Assembly (NCBI RefSeq): GCF_900101835.1
Contig: NZ_FNAF01000009.1
Location: forward strand, 27,730 to 73,766
Origin: Peptococcus niger
GTDB lineage: Bacteria > Bacillota > Peptococcia > Peptococcales > Peptococcaceae
Length of the DNA: 46,037 nucleotides
Direction of reading: 5' to 3'
Each line of letters opens with the position of its first letter. The first letter of the stretch is position 1. The translations under genes and the position numbers were made by a program. Shown here in pieces: positions 31,853 to 40,110 of this stretch. A model generated the notes under the pieces. It did not search any database. It worked only from the letters and a program-made list of their open reading frames with translations, and was not told the origin of the DNA.

Positions 31853-31919
31853 ATGTAAGAAACCGCCTTTTGCATCAAAGAGGCGGCCTTATCCTATTTG
31901 GTGCAAAGGAGGCAGCGGC
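31853..31919 (+). promoter_or_regulatory. MATE leader with two mutually exclusive hairpins
   Basis: One stem is CCGCCTTTT (31863-31871) with AAAGAGGCGG (31877-31886). The other is TTTGCATCAAA (31869-31879) with TTTGGTGCAAA (31897-31907), which reaches into the ribosome binding site AAAGGAGG (31905-31912). The two cannot form together, as in translational control. Confidence 0.45.
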
Positions 31920-33236
31920 ATGGCGACAAAGGAGCTCAGGCGTGATTTTACCCACTATGTCAGTTTGAATGCGATTGCCATGCTGGGCTTTTCCCTGTAT
32001 ATTTTAGCGGATACATTTTTTATTGCCTATTACATTGGCGCCGATGGCCTGGCGGCCCTGTCCTTGGCCTGGCCGGTATTTTATTTGGCCATCACTGGGC
32101 CGGGGATTCTTTTGGGCATCGGTTCGGCGACACTGTTTTCCATTTCCATCGGCCGGCGACAGTTCAAACAGGCCACTTGCTATGCGCAGACGGCACTGGC
32201 AGCAGGGATTATTTATGCGCTGCTGATTACGGCTCTGTTTTGGCTTTTTCGTGATGACTGGTGCCGGTTAATGGGGGCCCAAGGACAGATCTTCTTCTAT
32301 TTGCGGGATTATCTGTCGTATTTGGTCAGCTTTACCTTGGTTTTCGTCGTGTTCCAGGTCTTTTTGGCGACCTTACGCAATGATGGTAGCCCACGCTTGG
32401 CCATGGCAGCCATGCTGGTGGGTAACCTGGTCAATATTTTTTTTGATTGGCTCTTAATGGGACCCTTGGCCATGGGCTTGGATGGAGCCGCCTTGGCGAC
32501 GGGGGCGTCGCCGTTAAGCTCTCTCTCGGTGGTGGCCCTTCATTTTCTGAAAGATGACCGCTACCTATACTTGCGGCCTTTTCAGCCCAAATGGTCGGGC
32601 TTGCCGCATATTGTGCGCACCGGTTTGCCGGCCTTTATCAGCGATGTGTCCAACGGGATTTCAATCTATGCCTTCAACCGCACCATCTTGGTCATTGCCA
32701 ATGCATTGGCGGTATCCGCCTACAGCATTTTGCTCAACACGGGCGTGGTCATCATCTATATTTTAACCGGTATTGCCCAAGGGGTGCAGCCTCTGCTCTC
32801 CCTGTATTTCGGCCGGGGGGATAAGGCCGCTGTTAAACGACTCTGGCATTGGGGGTTGCGGACTATTTTTCTGGTATCGGTGGCGATTGTCGCTGTAGGG
32901 GAACTTTTTGCGCCGCAGATTGTGGCCTTTTTCAATACGCAAGGCAATGAGGTCTTGGCGGCCTTGGCCACGCCCGGCCTTCGCCTTTATTATTTGGCCT
33001 TTATTCCGATGGGGTTGAATATTTTGGCGGTCAACGCCTTGGCCGCTGTGACCGATGCAAGGCCTTCGGTGATCCTTTGCCTGTGCCGCGCCTTGCTGTT
33101 CCCCCTCCCCTTGGTCATCCTCATGGGCATGGGCTTTGGTTTGACCGGTGTATGGTTGACGACGCCTGTGGCGGAAAGCTTGACCTGCCTGGTCTTCTGG
33201 GGCCTTTATCGGCGGAGCCAATTGGCTCAGGTATAG
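31920..33236 (+). CDS. MATE-family efflux transporter
   Basis: This 438-residue protein has 12 transmembrane helices. It starts at the ATG at 31920 after AAAGGAGG; an upstream open frame is ignored. ADTFFIAYYIGADGLAALSL and FQVFLATLRNDGSPRLAMAA are classic MATE segments. MATE proteins export drugs or metabolites in exchange for Na+ or H+. A promoter and a short folded leader precede it, and a strong hairpin follows at 33362. Substrate unknown. Confidence 0.92.
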   Translation: MATKELRRDFTHYVSLNAIAMLGFSLYILADTFFIAYYIGADGLAALSLAWPVFYLAITGPGILLGIGSATLFSISIGRRQFKQATCYAQTALAAGIIYALLITALFWLFRDDWCRLMGAQGQIFFYLRDYLSYLVSFTLVFVVFQVFLATLRNDGSPRLAMAAMLVGNLVNIFFDWLLMGPLAMGLDGAALATGASPLSSLSVVALHFLKDDRYLYLRPFQPKWSGLPHIVRTGLPAFISDVSNGISIYAFNRTILVIANALAVSAYSILLNTGVVIIYILTGIAQGVQPLLSLYFGRGDKAAVKRLWHWGLRTIFLVSVAIVAVGELFAPQIVAFFNTQGNEVLAALATPGLRLYYLAFIPMGLNILAVNALAAVTDARPSVILCLCRALLFPLPLVILMGMGFGLTGVWLTTPVAESLTCLVFWGLYRRSQLAQV

Positions 33237-33361
33237 GACATTTCGTATTTACAATCCAACGGCAACAAAAAATTAAATGAGCAGCAACAGAAGCAAACCC
33301 GAAATAGGGCAGATAAAGCGATAAAAGACAGGGGAAATCTTGTCACAAGGTCACCGGTGAA

Positions 33362-33412
33362 CACAGCCACCAAGCCTTCCGGAGTCGGGGGAGCTTGGTG
33401 GCTGTGCTGATT
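33362..33412 (+). terminator. Terminator downstream of MATE gene
   Basis: CACAGCCACCAAGC (33362-33375) pairs perfectly with GCTTGGTGGCTGTG (33393-33406), followed by CTGATTTTG. The T-tract is short. Confidence 0.65.
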
Positions 33413-33518
33413 TTGTTTGATAAGCGCGGGAGCGGTTATATATGAATTTGCAGTATTGTGCTAGGTTGTGCGGTCAATAAAAAGTATTTGACAGTTTGTC
33501 ATGGAAAGATGTGATGAA

Positions 33519-34346
33519 ATGCGGTTTATTTCTTGGAATATTGATTCACTCAATGCGGCTTTAACCGGGTCGTCTGCTCGGGCGGAGCTTTCACGGGCGG
33601 TGCTGGACACCATCCAAGAGGCAAATGCGGATGTTATTGCCATTCAGGAGACAAAGCTCTCGGCGACAGGTCCGACGGCCAAGCACCGGGAAGCCCTGGC
33701 CAATCTTTTTCCGGATTATACTTATGCCTGGGTTAGCTCTCAAGAACCGGCTCGCAAGGGGTATGCAGGCAATATGGTCCTTTATAAAGAGACCCTTTCG
33801 CCTAAGGTCTCCTACCCGACTATTGGGGCCCCGGTGCCCATGGACTTGGAAGGCCGGTTGATTACTTTAGAATTTGAGGACTTTTACTTTAACCAGGTTT
33901 ATACGCCCAATGCAGGCAACGGCTTGGTTCGCTTATCGGAACGGCAAGTCTGGGATGAAAAATATGCGGCCTACCTGTCTAACTTGGATCAAGAAAAACC
34001 GGTGATTGCCACGGGGGATTTTAATGTGGCCCACCGGGAGATTGATTTGGCCAATCCAGCAGCCAATCGACGGTCGCCGGGCTTTACCGATGAAGAACGG
34101 GAAGGCTTTTCAGCGCTTTTAGACCAGGGCTTCATAGATTCTTTTCGCCACCTGCATGGGGATGTCACTGGGGCCTACACCTGGTGGGCGCAACGGGTTA
34201 AGACCAGCAAAATTAACAATTCCGGCTGGAGAATTGATTACTTCCTGGTTAGTGACCGCTTGAAGCAGCAGATCATAGCCTCTGAAATGATTTCTTCAGG
34301 TGACCGGCAAGACCATACGCCGATTCTTTTAGATATCCGCCAATAA
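33519..34346 (+). CDS. Exodeoxyribonuclease III
   Basis: This 275-residue EEP-fold nuclease starts at the ATG at 33519 (MRFISWNIDSLNAALTG), since GGAAAG lies ten bases before it while the ATG at 33501 lacks a site. Motifs are VIAIQETKLS, NQVYTPNAG, ATGDFNVAHREIDLANP, WRIDYFLVS and DHTPI. It acts as an AP endonuclease and 3'-5' exonuclease in base excision repair. An ArsC/Spx-like gene follows 32 bases later. Confidence 0.92.
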   Translation: MRFISWNIDSLNAALTGSSARAELSRAVLDTIQEANADVIAIQETKLSATGPTAKHREALANLFPDYTYAWVSSQEPARKGYAGNMVLYKETLSPKVSYPTIGAPVPMDLEGRLITLEFEDFYFNQVYTPNAGNGLVRLSERQVWDEKYAAYLSNLDQEKPVIATGDFNVAHREIDLANPAANRRSPGFTDEEREGFSALLDQGFIDSFRHLHGDVTGAYTWWAQRVKTSKINNSGWRIDYFLVSDRLKQQIIASEMISSGDRQDHTPILLDIRQ

Positions 34347-34378
34347 ATGGTCGGTGGTAATGAGAAAGGGAGGCCCTT

Positions 34379-34747
34379 ATGGCAGATAAACAGTTACCTT
34401 TTGTTTTAATTGGATACCGCAAATGCTCCACCTGCCGTGCGGTTGAAAAGCTTCTCCAGTCCAAGGGGATAGACTACCGGTATCGGCCCATTGATACGGA
34501 GACGCCGACAGCTGAAGAACTGAAGCAGTGGCAAGGCCACTCCGGGCTGGCCATTAAAAAATTCTTTAACACGTCCGGGCGCATTTATCGCGAAAGAAAG
34601 CTTAAAGACGTCCTGCCTACCTTAGCGGATGAGGCCGCCTTTGCCCTTTTGGCTTCAGAAGGGATGCTGATCAAACGACCGATTTTACTGGCGGGCGCAT
34701 CGGTCTACGTCGGTCGGCAGGTTAAGGAGTATCTTGAAGGCCTTTAG
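34379..34747 (+). CDS. ArsC/Spx-family thioredoxin-fold protein
   Basis: This 122-residue protein has Cys16 and Cys19 in YRKCSTCRAVEKLL. FFNTSGRIYRERKLKD and MLIKRPILLAGASVYVG are the conserved arsenate reductase/Spx family blocks. AAAGGGAGG precedes the ATG. The length and the K-x-F-F-N-T-S-G motif fit the YffB/Spx-like branch, commonly annotated as an arsenate reductase. A true arsenate role is not indicated, since no ars genes are nearby. Confidence 0.87.
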   Translation: MADKQLPFVLIGYRKCSTCRAVEKLLQSKGIDYRYRPIDTETPTAEELKQWQGHSGLAIKKFFNTSGRIYRERKLKDVLPTLADEAAFALLASEGMLIKRPILLAGASVYVGRQVKEYLEGL

Positions 34748-35013
34748 GCTGGGACCGGTTTTTCGTAAGGTGCCTTAAAATAGGACCAAGGGTTGGAAAA
34801 TTTAGCAAGGGTCGCTTTTTTGTTAACTTAAGAAGAATGACGCATGGTTTTCTTGTTATGGCGTGTTTTCGTTAACATGTTCCAGCAGAAAACCAGGGGT
34901 CATTTTTCATTGGATTTAAAGTATAACATTAAGAGGAACTAAAAAATGATGTTCATCCTTTGCAAAATAGGGTAGACTACAGGTAAGGCTGATTGCATTG
35001 GAGGAATGATCAC
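34748..35013. other. Intergenic region upstream of CBS gene
   Basis: It is AT-rich with no ORF. TAGACT near 34974 may be a -10 element for the CBS gene, but no good -35 lies at the right distance. Confidence 0.4.
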
Positions 35014-35517
35014 ATGGAAGTTTCAAACATTATGGAAAAAGAGGTTTACTTTGTGACGACTGCTGCCGATGTGGCGGAAACGATGCGCTATATGGTGGAT
35101 AAAAATATTTCCGGTGTGCCGATTTTAGACGAGGCCCATCGTTTGGCCGGGTTTGTATCGGATGGCGATTTAATGGCCTACTTGTTTAAATTAGGCAAGC
35201 GGCATGACCCCTTATTTGCAGAAAGCTTGGCAGCGCTGACAGACCATGATTTAGAAAAAAATAAGGCCCTGACGGAAGAACTGCAGAACACAAAGGTGCT
35301 ATCGCTGGCAACGCGGAAGGTTATTACGGTGCAAGAACACGATACCTGTGAAGAGGCGTGCCGGTTTTTAGGCAAGAAGCAAATCAAAAAAATGCCCGTG
35401 GTGGATACGGATAACCGGGTTGTGGGCGTCTTGAGCCGGTCAACGGTGGTACGTTATTTATATGATTATTTGACGGGTCAGGCGGCGCATGGGACAGATG
35501 AGGCTTCAACAAATTAA
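35014..35517 (+). CDS. CBS-domain pair protein
   Basis: This 167-residue protein starts at the ATG at 35014 with GGAGG nine bases upstream. Two CBS domains are visible: NIMEKEVYFVTTAADVAETM...ISGVPILDEAHRLAGFVSDG and TRKVITVQEHDTCEEACRFL...IKKMPVVDTDNRVVGVLSRS. CBS pairs bind adenosine nucleotides and regulate partner activity. It has no fused effector domain and no clear partner in the window. A strong terminator follows. Confidence 0.88.
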   Translation: MEVSNIMEKEVYFVTTAADVAETMRYMVDKNISGVPILDEAHRLAGFVSDGDLMAYLFKLGKRHDPLFAESLAALTDHDLEKNKALTEELQNTKVLSLATRKVITVQEHDTCEEACRFLGKKQIKKMPVVDTDNRVVGVLSRSTVVRYLYDYLTGQAAHGTDEASTN

Positions 35518-35520
35518 ATA

Positions 35521-35571
35521 AAGGACCCCCTTTTCGCTAGAGGCTTGCTCTAGTGAAAGGGGGTCCCTTTA
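35521..35571. terminator. Terminator between CBS gene and metallophosphoesterase gene
   Basis: A 23-base arm from 35521 pairs with 35549-35571 (AAAGGACCCCCTTTTC... with ...GAAAGGGGGTCCCTTT). Both flanks are A/T-rich enough to act in both directions. It touches the minus-strand stop at 35569. Confidence 0.88.
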
Positions 35572-36411
35572 GATTTCCAAAACATAGATGGTTTCCAGCA
35601 GTTCGCTGTATAGGTTGGTTTTATGCTTCCATTTAAAATTATGCCCGAGGGAGACGTTGACGTAGGTGGTGCCGTTTTTCGTCAAGCTGCGGCGAATGTG
35701 TGAGTGGGCGCAAATGCAGAGGTCCACGCCGTAGGTTTCATATAACTCGGCGTAGTATTTGCTGCCCATGAAGGCAACAGTGGTCGCCCAGACGTGGCTG
35801 CTTTTATACATCTCCGCCAGGGGCAGCATGTGGATGACAGAGCAGATCTTATAGTGCTTGCCATTTTCCCGTTCGCGAATGGTGCGCAATTGTCGCTCCA
35901 TGAGCATTAGGCTTTTGGCGGTTATTTTTTCGTTGATAAAGGGGCTTTCTTTTTTATCCTGCAAGTACTTATACTCAGGATTGCGGTGTAAAAAGCGACG
36001 CTTGGCCAGGGCGTCCATCCGCCTGTAATTGCGGTGGAGGGAGTAGTCATACCAGCTTGGACCGCCGATGATGCACCATTGGCCGTGAACAATGGGGTTC
36101 TTAAACAAAGACGTGCGCTCATCGTTTAACATGAGGTCCATATACTCATCGGCGTCGAGGCAGAGCTTGTTTTTACTTTGCTCAGGCAGGCAATAGAGCT
36201 CATGGTTGCCGGGAATTTGCAGGACTTTTGTGTTTGTTCGACTGCGCAGCTTGGCGTAAAAGGTCAAGGCTTGTTCGGCCCCGGTCAGGGTGTCGCCGCA
36301 GAAAACAATGGTGTCCAGCTTGAGACAGTTACATGCCTCTGCCAAAGCGGTTAAAAAATCGTGGTGTGTGTTGTAATCAATGTGCAAATCGCCGATAAAT
36401 CCGATGCGCAT
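35569..36411 (-). CDS. Calcineurin-like metallophosphoesterase
   Basis: This 280-residue protein starts at the ATG at 36411 (MRIGFIGDLHIDYNTH). Metal-binding motifs are GDLHID, FCGDTLTG, IPGNHELY and the final CAHSHIRRS. GGAGGTGAGG precedes the start. The substrate of this branch is unknown; phosphoesters of nucleotides or proteins are possible. It is a single-gene unit, divergent from the MazG-like gene. Confidence 0.85.
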   Translation of the reverse strand: MRIGFIGDLHIDYNTHHDFLTALAEACNCLKLDTIVFCGDTLTGAEQALTFYAKLRSRTNTKVLQIPGNHELYCLPEQSKNKLCLDADEYMDLMLNDERTSLFKNPIVHGQWCIIGGPSWYDYSLHRNYRRMDALAKRRFLHRNPEYKYLQDKKESPFINEKITAKSLMLMERQLRTIRERENGKHYKICSVIHMLPLAEMYKSSHVWATTVAFMGSKYYAELYETYGVDLCICAHSHIRRSLTKNGTTYVNVSLGHNFKWKHKTNLYSELLETIYVLEI

Positions 36412-36552
36412 GTCCTCACCTCCATATCCTGTATAAGATGATGCTATCATTGGGGTAAAATCATGTCAAGACGCTAGATTTCCTGTTGCAATGACGCAGA
36501 ATATGGTATACTGAAAAAAAGTAAACTGACTTTTGAAAAAAGAGGTGCGTTT

Positions 36553-36879
36553 ATGGATAAACGAATTTACAATAAATTGGTGCGCGACCGGGTGCCGGAA
36601 GCCATTGTGGCCGGGGGCGATCAGTGTGTCCATACGGTGATTGATGATGACAAGGCCTTTTTAGAGGCCTTAGATGAAAAGCTGGATGAAGAACTGGTGG
36701 AGTACCAGATCAGCAAGGATGTTGACAAGCTGGCAGATGTGCTGGAAGTCATTTATGCCATCTGTGAAGCGCATGATATGCAGTTTCAGGATTTGGAAAA
36801 AATTCGACGGGACAAACGGGCCCTGCGCGGTGGCTTTAAGAAAAAATTTTTATTGCAGGAGATTCATGAAACCAGATAA
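36553..36879 (+). CDS. MazG-like nucleotide pyrophosphohydrolase domain protein
   Basis: This 108-residue all-helical protein begins MDKRIYNKLVRDRVPEAIVA. The acidic DEKLDEELVEYQI...DVDKLADVLEVIYAICE pattern provides the E-x-x-E/D metal site of MazG and phosphoribosyl-ATP pyrophosphatase-like folds. Such house-cleaning enzymes hydrolyse non-canonical NTPs. AGAGGTG precedes the ATG, and a terminator follows. Confidence 0.82.
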   Translation: MDKRIYNKLVRDRVPEAIVAGGDQCVHTVIDDDKAFLEALDEKLDEELVEYQISKDVDKLADVLEVIYAICEAHDMQFQDLEKIRRDKRALRGGFKKKFLLQEIHETR

Positions 36880-36910
36880 GCGACGTGCCGCCGGTACGTC
36901 GCTTCTTTTA
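36878..36910 (+). terminator. Terminator after MazG-like gene
   Basis: AAGCGACGT (36878-36886) pairs with ACGTCGCTT (36896-36904), followed by CTTTTAT. The stem begins one base before the end of the stop codon (TAA, 36877-36879). Confidence 0.7.
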
Positions 36911-36946
36911 TGTCAATAAAGGGTCAAGAAAAGATGGAGGATCTGT

Positions 36947-37747
36947 ATGGACACACTTAAAGTTGCCTTGATTCAAATGCCTGTCGTTACAGATAAGGCG
37001 GCTAATTTGCAAAGGGCTGAGGCCGCCTTGCGTCAGGCAGCGGCAGAGGGGGCTCAATTGGCGGTATTGCCGGAAATGTGGAATACGCCCTATGATACGG
37101 CTGTTTTTGCCGACTACGCCGAGGATACTGAGGGGGCCAGCTGCACCCTCTTGCGCCGGGTGGCCCGGGAGACGGGCATGGTGGTTGTCGGCGGCTCGAT
37201 TGCTGAAAAAGACGCCCAAGACCGCATTTACAACACCTGCTTTGTTTATGATGAAAGCGGCGCCCTCCTGGCCTTTCACCGGAAGCGCCACCTGTTTGAT
37301 ATTGATGTGCCCGGCGGACAATACTTTAAGGAGTCGGATGTGCTCACCTCGGGGGCATCCAGTACGACCTTTAGCGCCCTGGGCTGGACCTTTGGCGTCG
37401 GCATTTGCTTTGATATGCGCTTTCCCGAGCAAGCGGCAGACATGTGCGCCGCCGGGGCGGAGTGCCTGATTTATCCGGCGGCCTTTAACCCCACCACCGG
37501 GCCGATGCATTGGTCGCTCTTGCTGCGGGCGCGGGCCATGGACGCGCAAGCCTGGACCTTGGCCTGCGCGCCGGCCCGTCGCCTTGACAGCGGCTACACC
37601 AGCTGGGCCCATTCCATGGTGGTCAACCCCTGGGCGACAATTGAGCATGATTTGGGGACGGAGGCCGGTCTTCGCCTGGCAAGGATCGACAAAAGCAGCT
37701 TACAGGCGGTCCGGACACAAATCCCCCTCCGGGAGGCGCGCCGATGA
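36947..37747 (+). CDS. Carbon-nitrogen hydrolase (omega-amidase/NIT2-like)
   Basis: This 266-residue nitrilase-superfamily enzyme has the catalytic triad Glu43 (AVLPEMWNTPYD), Lys113 (FHRKRHLFDIDVPG) and Cys154 (GVGICFDMRFPEQA). The H-L-F-D-I-D segment is typical of omega-amidases, which hydrolyse alpha-ketoglutaramate or related amides. GGAGGATC precedes the ATG. It overlaps the DUF503 gene by four bases, so the two are translationally coupled, with surE next. Confidence 0.9.
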   Translation: MDTLKVALIQMPVVTDKAANLQRAEAALRQAAAEGAQLAVLPEMWNTPYDTAVFADYAEDTEGASCTLLRRVARETGMVVVGGSIAEKDAQDRIYNTCFVYDESGALLAFHRKRHLFDIDVPGGQYFKESDVLTSGASSTTFSALGWTFGVGICFDMRFPEQAADMCAAGAECLIYPAAFNPTTGPMHWSLLLRARAMDAQAWTLACAPARRLDSGYTSWAHSMVVNPWATIEHDLGTEAGLRLARIDKSSLQAVRTQIPLREARR

Positions 37748-38028
37748 CCCTTTTTTACTTGGAATTACAGGGAACGCTCCCGATGGCGGAAAGTTTAAAA
37801 GAAAAGCGGATGCCTTTGGAAAGCCTAAAGGCCTCGCTTAAACGACATTACAATGTGTCTGTTTTGGAAGTGGGCGATCGAGATAAATGGCAGGTGGCCT
37901 TGATCGGGATTGCCGGGCTGGCCGGCAGCGATGCCCAAGCCGACCGCTCGATGGACGATATCATCAACCACGCCGATTTGAACTGGCCGGGAGATATTCG
38001 CGTTCAAGACCGTATTTTTCTACTGTAA
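37744..38028 (+). CDS. DUF503 (YlxP-like) family protein
   Basis: This 94-residue protein begins MTLFYLELQGTLPMAESLKE and contains KRMPLESLKASLKRHYNVSV, the DUF503 pattern. In many Firmicutes YlxP-like genes lie by rbfA/infB; here it sits between an amidase and surE. It overlaps the amidase gene by ATGA. Function is not established. Confidence 0.85.
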   Translation: MTLFYLELQGTLPMAESLKEKRMPLESLKASLKRHYNVSVLEVGDRDKWQVALIGIAGLAGSDAQADRSMDDIINHADLNWPGDIRVQDRIFLL

Positions 38029-38053
38029 AGGCAGCAAAGAAAAGGAGACAGGT

Positions 38054-38812
38054 ATGCATATTTTACTGACCAATGATGATGGCGTTTTTGCGCCCGGCCT
38101 TGCAACCTTGGCCCGTCACATCATTGAAAAAACCGATCATCGCTTGAGCATTATTGCGCCGGAAGTGGAACAAAGCGGGAAAAGTCGCGCCATAACACTT
38201 TTTCGGTCCATGGCCCTCAAACACGTGCAAATCCCTACGTTGATGACGCCGACCTTCAGCGTTGACGGCACGCCGGCCGATTGTGTGCGCGTCGGCTTGC
38301 GGTACTTGCTGGAAGATGTGGACTTGGTCCTATCGGGCATCAATTACGGTGTAAACGTGGGCGGAGACGTGCCCTATTCGGGAACGGTCAGCGCTGCTTT
38401 AGAGGCAGCACGGTTGGAAAAACCCGCCATTGCCCTATCGGCGCAGATATCGGGCCGGCAGGTCTTCTTTGATACCGCGGCGGAGGTCTTGCTCCAATTG
38501 CTGGATATTTTGCCGGACGAATTTTACCACAGCCGAACGGTTCTCAGTGTAAACACCCCCGCCAGGCCCCATGCAGACCTGGTTGGCTTGAAAGTGATCA
38601 ATTGCGATGCCCACATCACCGATGAATACGAATGGGTCGGCACAGCTGGCGATGTTGAGTACATCCGCATTTGCAACCGCTATCCGGAGCAACTGACCGT
38701 TGAGACAGACCTACACTATGTGCGTCAAGGTTACGCTACCCTTTCACCTTTATCGCAAATTGTCAGTTCCGAAGATGAGATGCTGCTTTTAGAGGAATGG
38801 CTGCAGTCTTAA
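38054..38812 (+). CDS. surE: 5'/3'-nucleotidase SurE
   Basis: This 252-residue protein begins MHILLTNDDGVFAPGLATLA, with the metal-binding N-D-D at residues 7-9. Also visible are VEQSGKSRAITL, VDGTPADCVRVGLRYLL and SGINYGVNVGGDVPYSGTVS. SurE dephosphorylates nucleoside monophosphates and short polyphosphates. AAAGGAG precedes the ATG. It is the last gene of the amidase-DUF503-surE unit; no terminator is obvious before the rplM promoter. Confidence 0.96.
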   Translation: MHILLTNDDGVFAPGLATLARHIIEKTDHRLSIIAPEVEQSGKSRAITLFRSMALKHVQIPTLMTPTFSVDGTPADCVRVGLRYLLEDVDLVLSGINYGVNVGGDVPYSGTVSAALEAARLEKPAIALSAQISGRQVFFDTAAEVLLQLLDILPDEFYHSRTVLSVNTPARPHADLVGLKVINCDAHITDEYEWVGTAGDVEYIRICNRYPEQLTVETDLHYVRQGYATLSPLSQIVSSEDEMLLLEEWLQS

Positions 38813-38908
38813 AGGGCTGAGGCAAGGGTCAGCCACCGCAAAAGATGATGCGCCCAAGGATTTTGACGGGAAATCTTTATCAATTGGAGATAAAGTCTCT
38901 ATTTTCCC

Positions 38909-38937
38909 TTGACAATCTATGGGCAACGGCATATAAT
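38909..38937 (+). promoter_or_regulatory. rplM-rpsI promoter
   Basis: TTGACA (38909-38914) and TATAAT (38932-38937) are spaced by 17 bases, a full consensus promoter as expected for ribosomal protein genes. Confidence 0.9.
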
Positions 38938-38943
38938 AATGCG

Positions 38944-39035
38944 GTATGATTACCACCGATGACAGATCCAGAGCCCCGGATCACATGGTGAATAGTCACG
39001 AACACACATGAGATTCCGTATAAGGAGGATAAACA
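38944..39035 (+). promoter_or_regulatory. Structured leader of rplM (possible L13 autoregulatory leader)
   Basis: The ~90-nt leader contains CACC...GATCC...GGATC...GGTG (38956-38989), a two-part hairpin ahead of the ribosome binding site AAGGAGG. L13 leaders of this kind regulate rplM in Firmicutes. The match to that class is by position only. Confidence 0.45.
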
Positions 39036-39467
39036 ATGCGTACAACCTACATGGCCAAAGCCGGCGAGGTCGATCGTAAATGGTATGTCATCGATGCCGC
39101 AGGCAAACCTTTAGGTCGCGTAGCCACTCAAGTGGCAGCTATCTTACGCGGCAAACATAAACCTACTTTTACCCCGAATGTTGATTGCGGTGACTATGTT
39201 ATCGTTATCAATGCAAAAGACGTTGTCTTGACGGGTAAAAAAGAAAGCCAAAAGAAATACCACCATCACAGTGGTTACCCGGGTGGCTTAAAATCCACCA
39301 CCTACGGGGATTTGAAACAACGCAAACCGTCCTTTATGTTTGAACGCACCGTTAAAGGCATGCTGCCGCACAACCGTCTCGGCCGCAAAATGTTCGGTAA
39401 ACTGAAAGTTTACGATGGTGCTGAACATCCGCATGCTGCACAACAGCCGATTGTTTTAGACAAATAA
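39036..39467 (+). CDS. rplM: 50S ribosomal protein L13
   Basis: This 143-residue protein begins [20 protein letters not shown], contains [20 protein letters not shown] and [20 protein letters not shown], and ends [17 protein letters not shown]. It is full length for L13, an early-assembly 23S-binding protein. AAGGAGG precedes the ATG. rpsI follows after 16 bases, the usual pair. Confidence 0.98.
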   Translation: MRTTYMAKAGEVDRKWYVIDAAGKPLGRVATQVAAILRGKHKPTFTPNVDCGDYVIVINAKDVVLTGKKESQKKYHHHSGYPGGLKSTTYGDLKQRKPSFMFERTVKGMLPHNRLGRKMFGKLKVYDGAEHPHAAQQPIVLDK

Positions 39468-39483
39468 GAACAGGAGGACTCAA

Positions 39484-39876
39484 ATGGCTCAGATTCAATA
39501 TTACGGCACAGGCCGTCGCAAAAGCTCTGTTGCACGGGTCTACCTTGTTCCCGGCAATGGCAATGTAACCATCAACGGTAAAGACATGGCAGCGTATTTC
39601 GGCAAAAAAACGCTGGAAATGATTGTTCGTCAACCGCTGGAACTGACTGAAACCACAGGTCGTTTCGATGTGCGTGTCAACGCCACCGGCGGCGGCAGCA
39701 CCGGCCAAGCCGGCGCCATCCGCATGGGCATTGCCCGCGCACTGTTGGAAGCAGATCCGGACTACCGTCTGCCGTTAAAACGTGCTGGCTTCTTGACCCG
39801 CGATTCTCGCATGAAAGAACGTCATAAATACGGTCTTAAGAAGGCCCGTAGAGCACCGCAATTCTCCAAACGTTAA
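39484..39876 (+). CDS. rpsI: 30S ribosomal protein S9
   Basis: This 130-residue protein begins [20 protein letters not shown] and ends [16 protein letters not shown]. The basic tail reaches the P-site tRNA in the ribosome. ACAGGAGG precedes the ATG. It is cotranscribed with rplM and ends at a terminator. Confidence 0.98.
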   Translation: MAQIQYYGTGRRKSSVARVYLVPGNGNVTINGKDMAAYFGKKTLEMIVRQPLELTETTGRFDVRVNATGGGSTGQAGAIRMGIARALLEADPDYRLPLKRAGFLTRDSRMKERHKYGLKKARRAPQFSKR

Positions 39877-39896
39877 CCAGTATTTTTCCAACACAG

Positions 39897-39931
39897 ACAC
39901 CCTCGGCCGTTTTCGGCTGAGGGTGTTTTTG
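39897..39931 (+). terminator. Terminator of rplM-rpsI
   Basis: ACACCCTCGGCCG and CGGCTGAGGGTGT form a 12-13-bp stem with a TTTT loop, followed by TTTTG. Confidence 0.9.
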
Positions 39932-40110
39932 CTTTCCCGGAGGCTGGAGATGGAGGGGTGGGGTTGAGCCCTCTTGTGCCTCTTGCCAGCGCCTTGTAAG
40001 GGCGGCATGGTCCCGGAGGGCTTCTTGGCATAAGATTTTGTCGATTGGCGCAAGCCATATCTGTAAAAATTGAGCTGATGTGCTAAAATAATTGGGAAAG
40101 GAGGGCGGCC

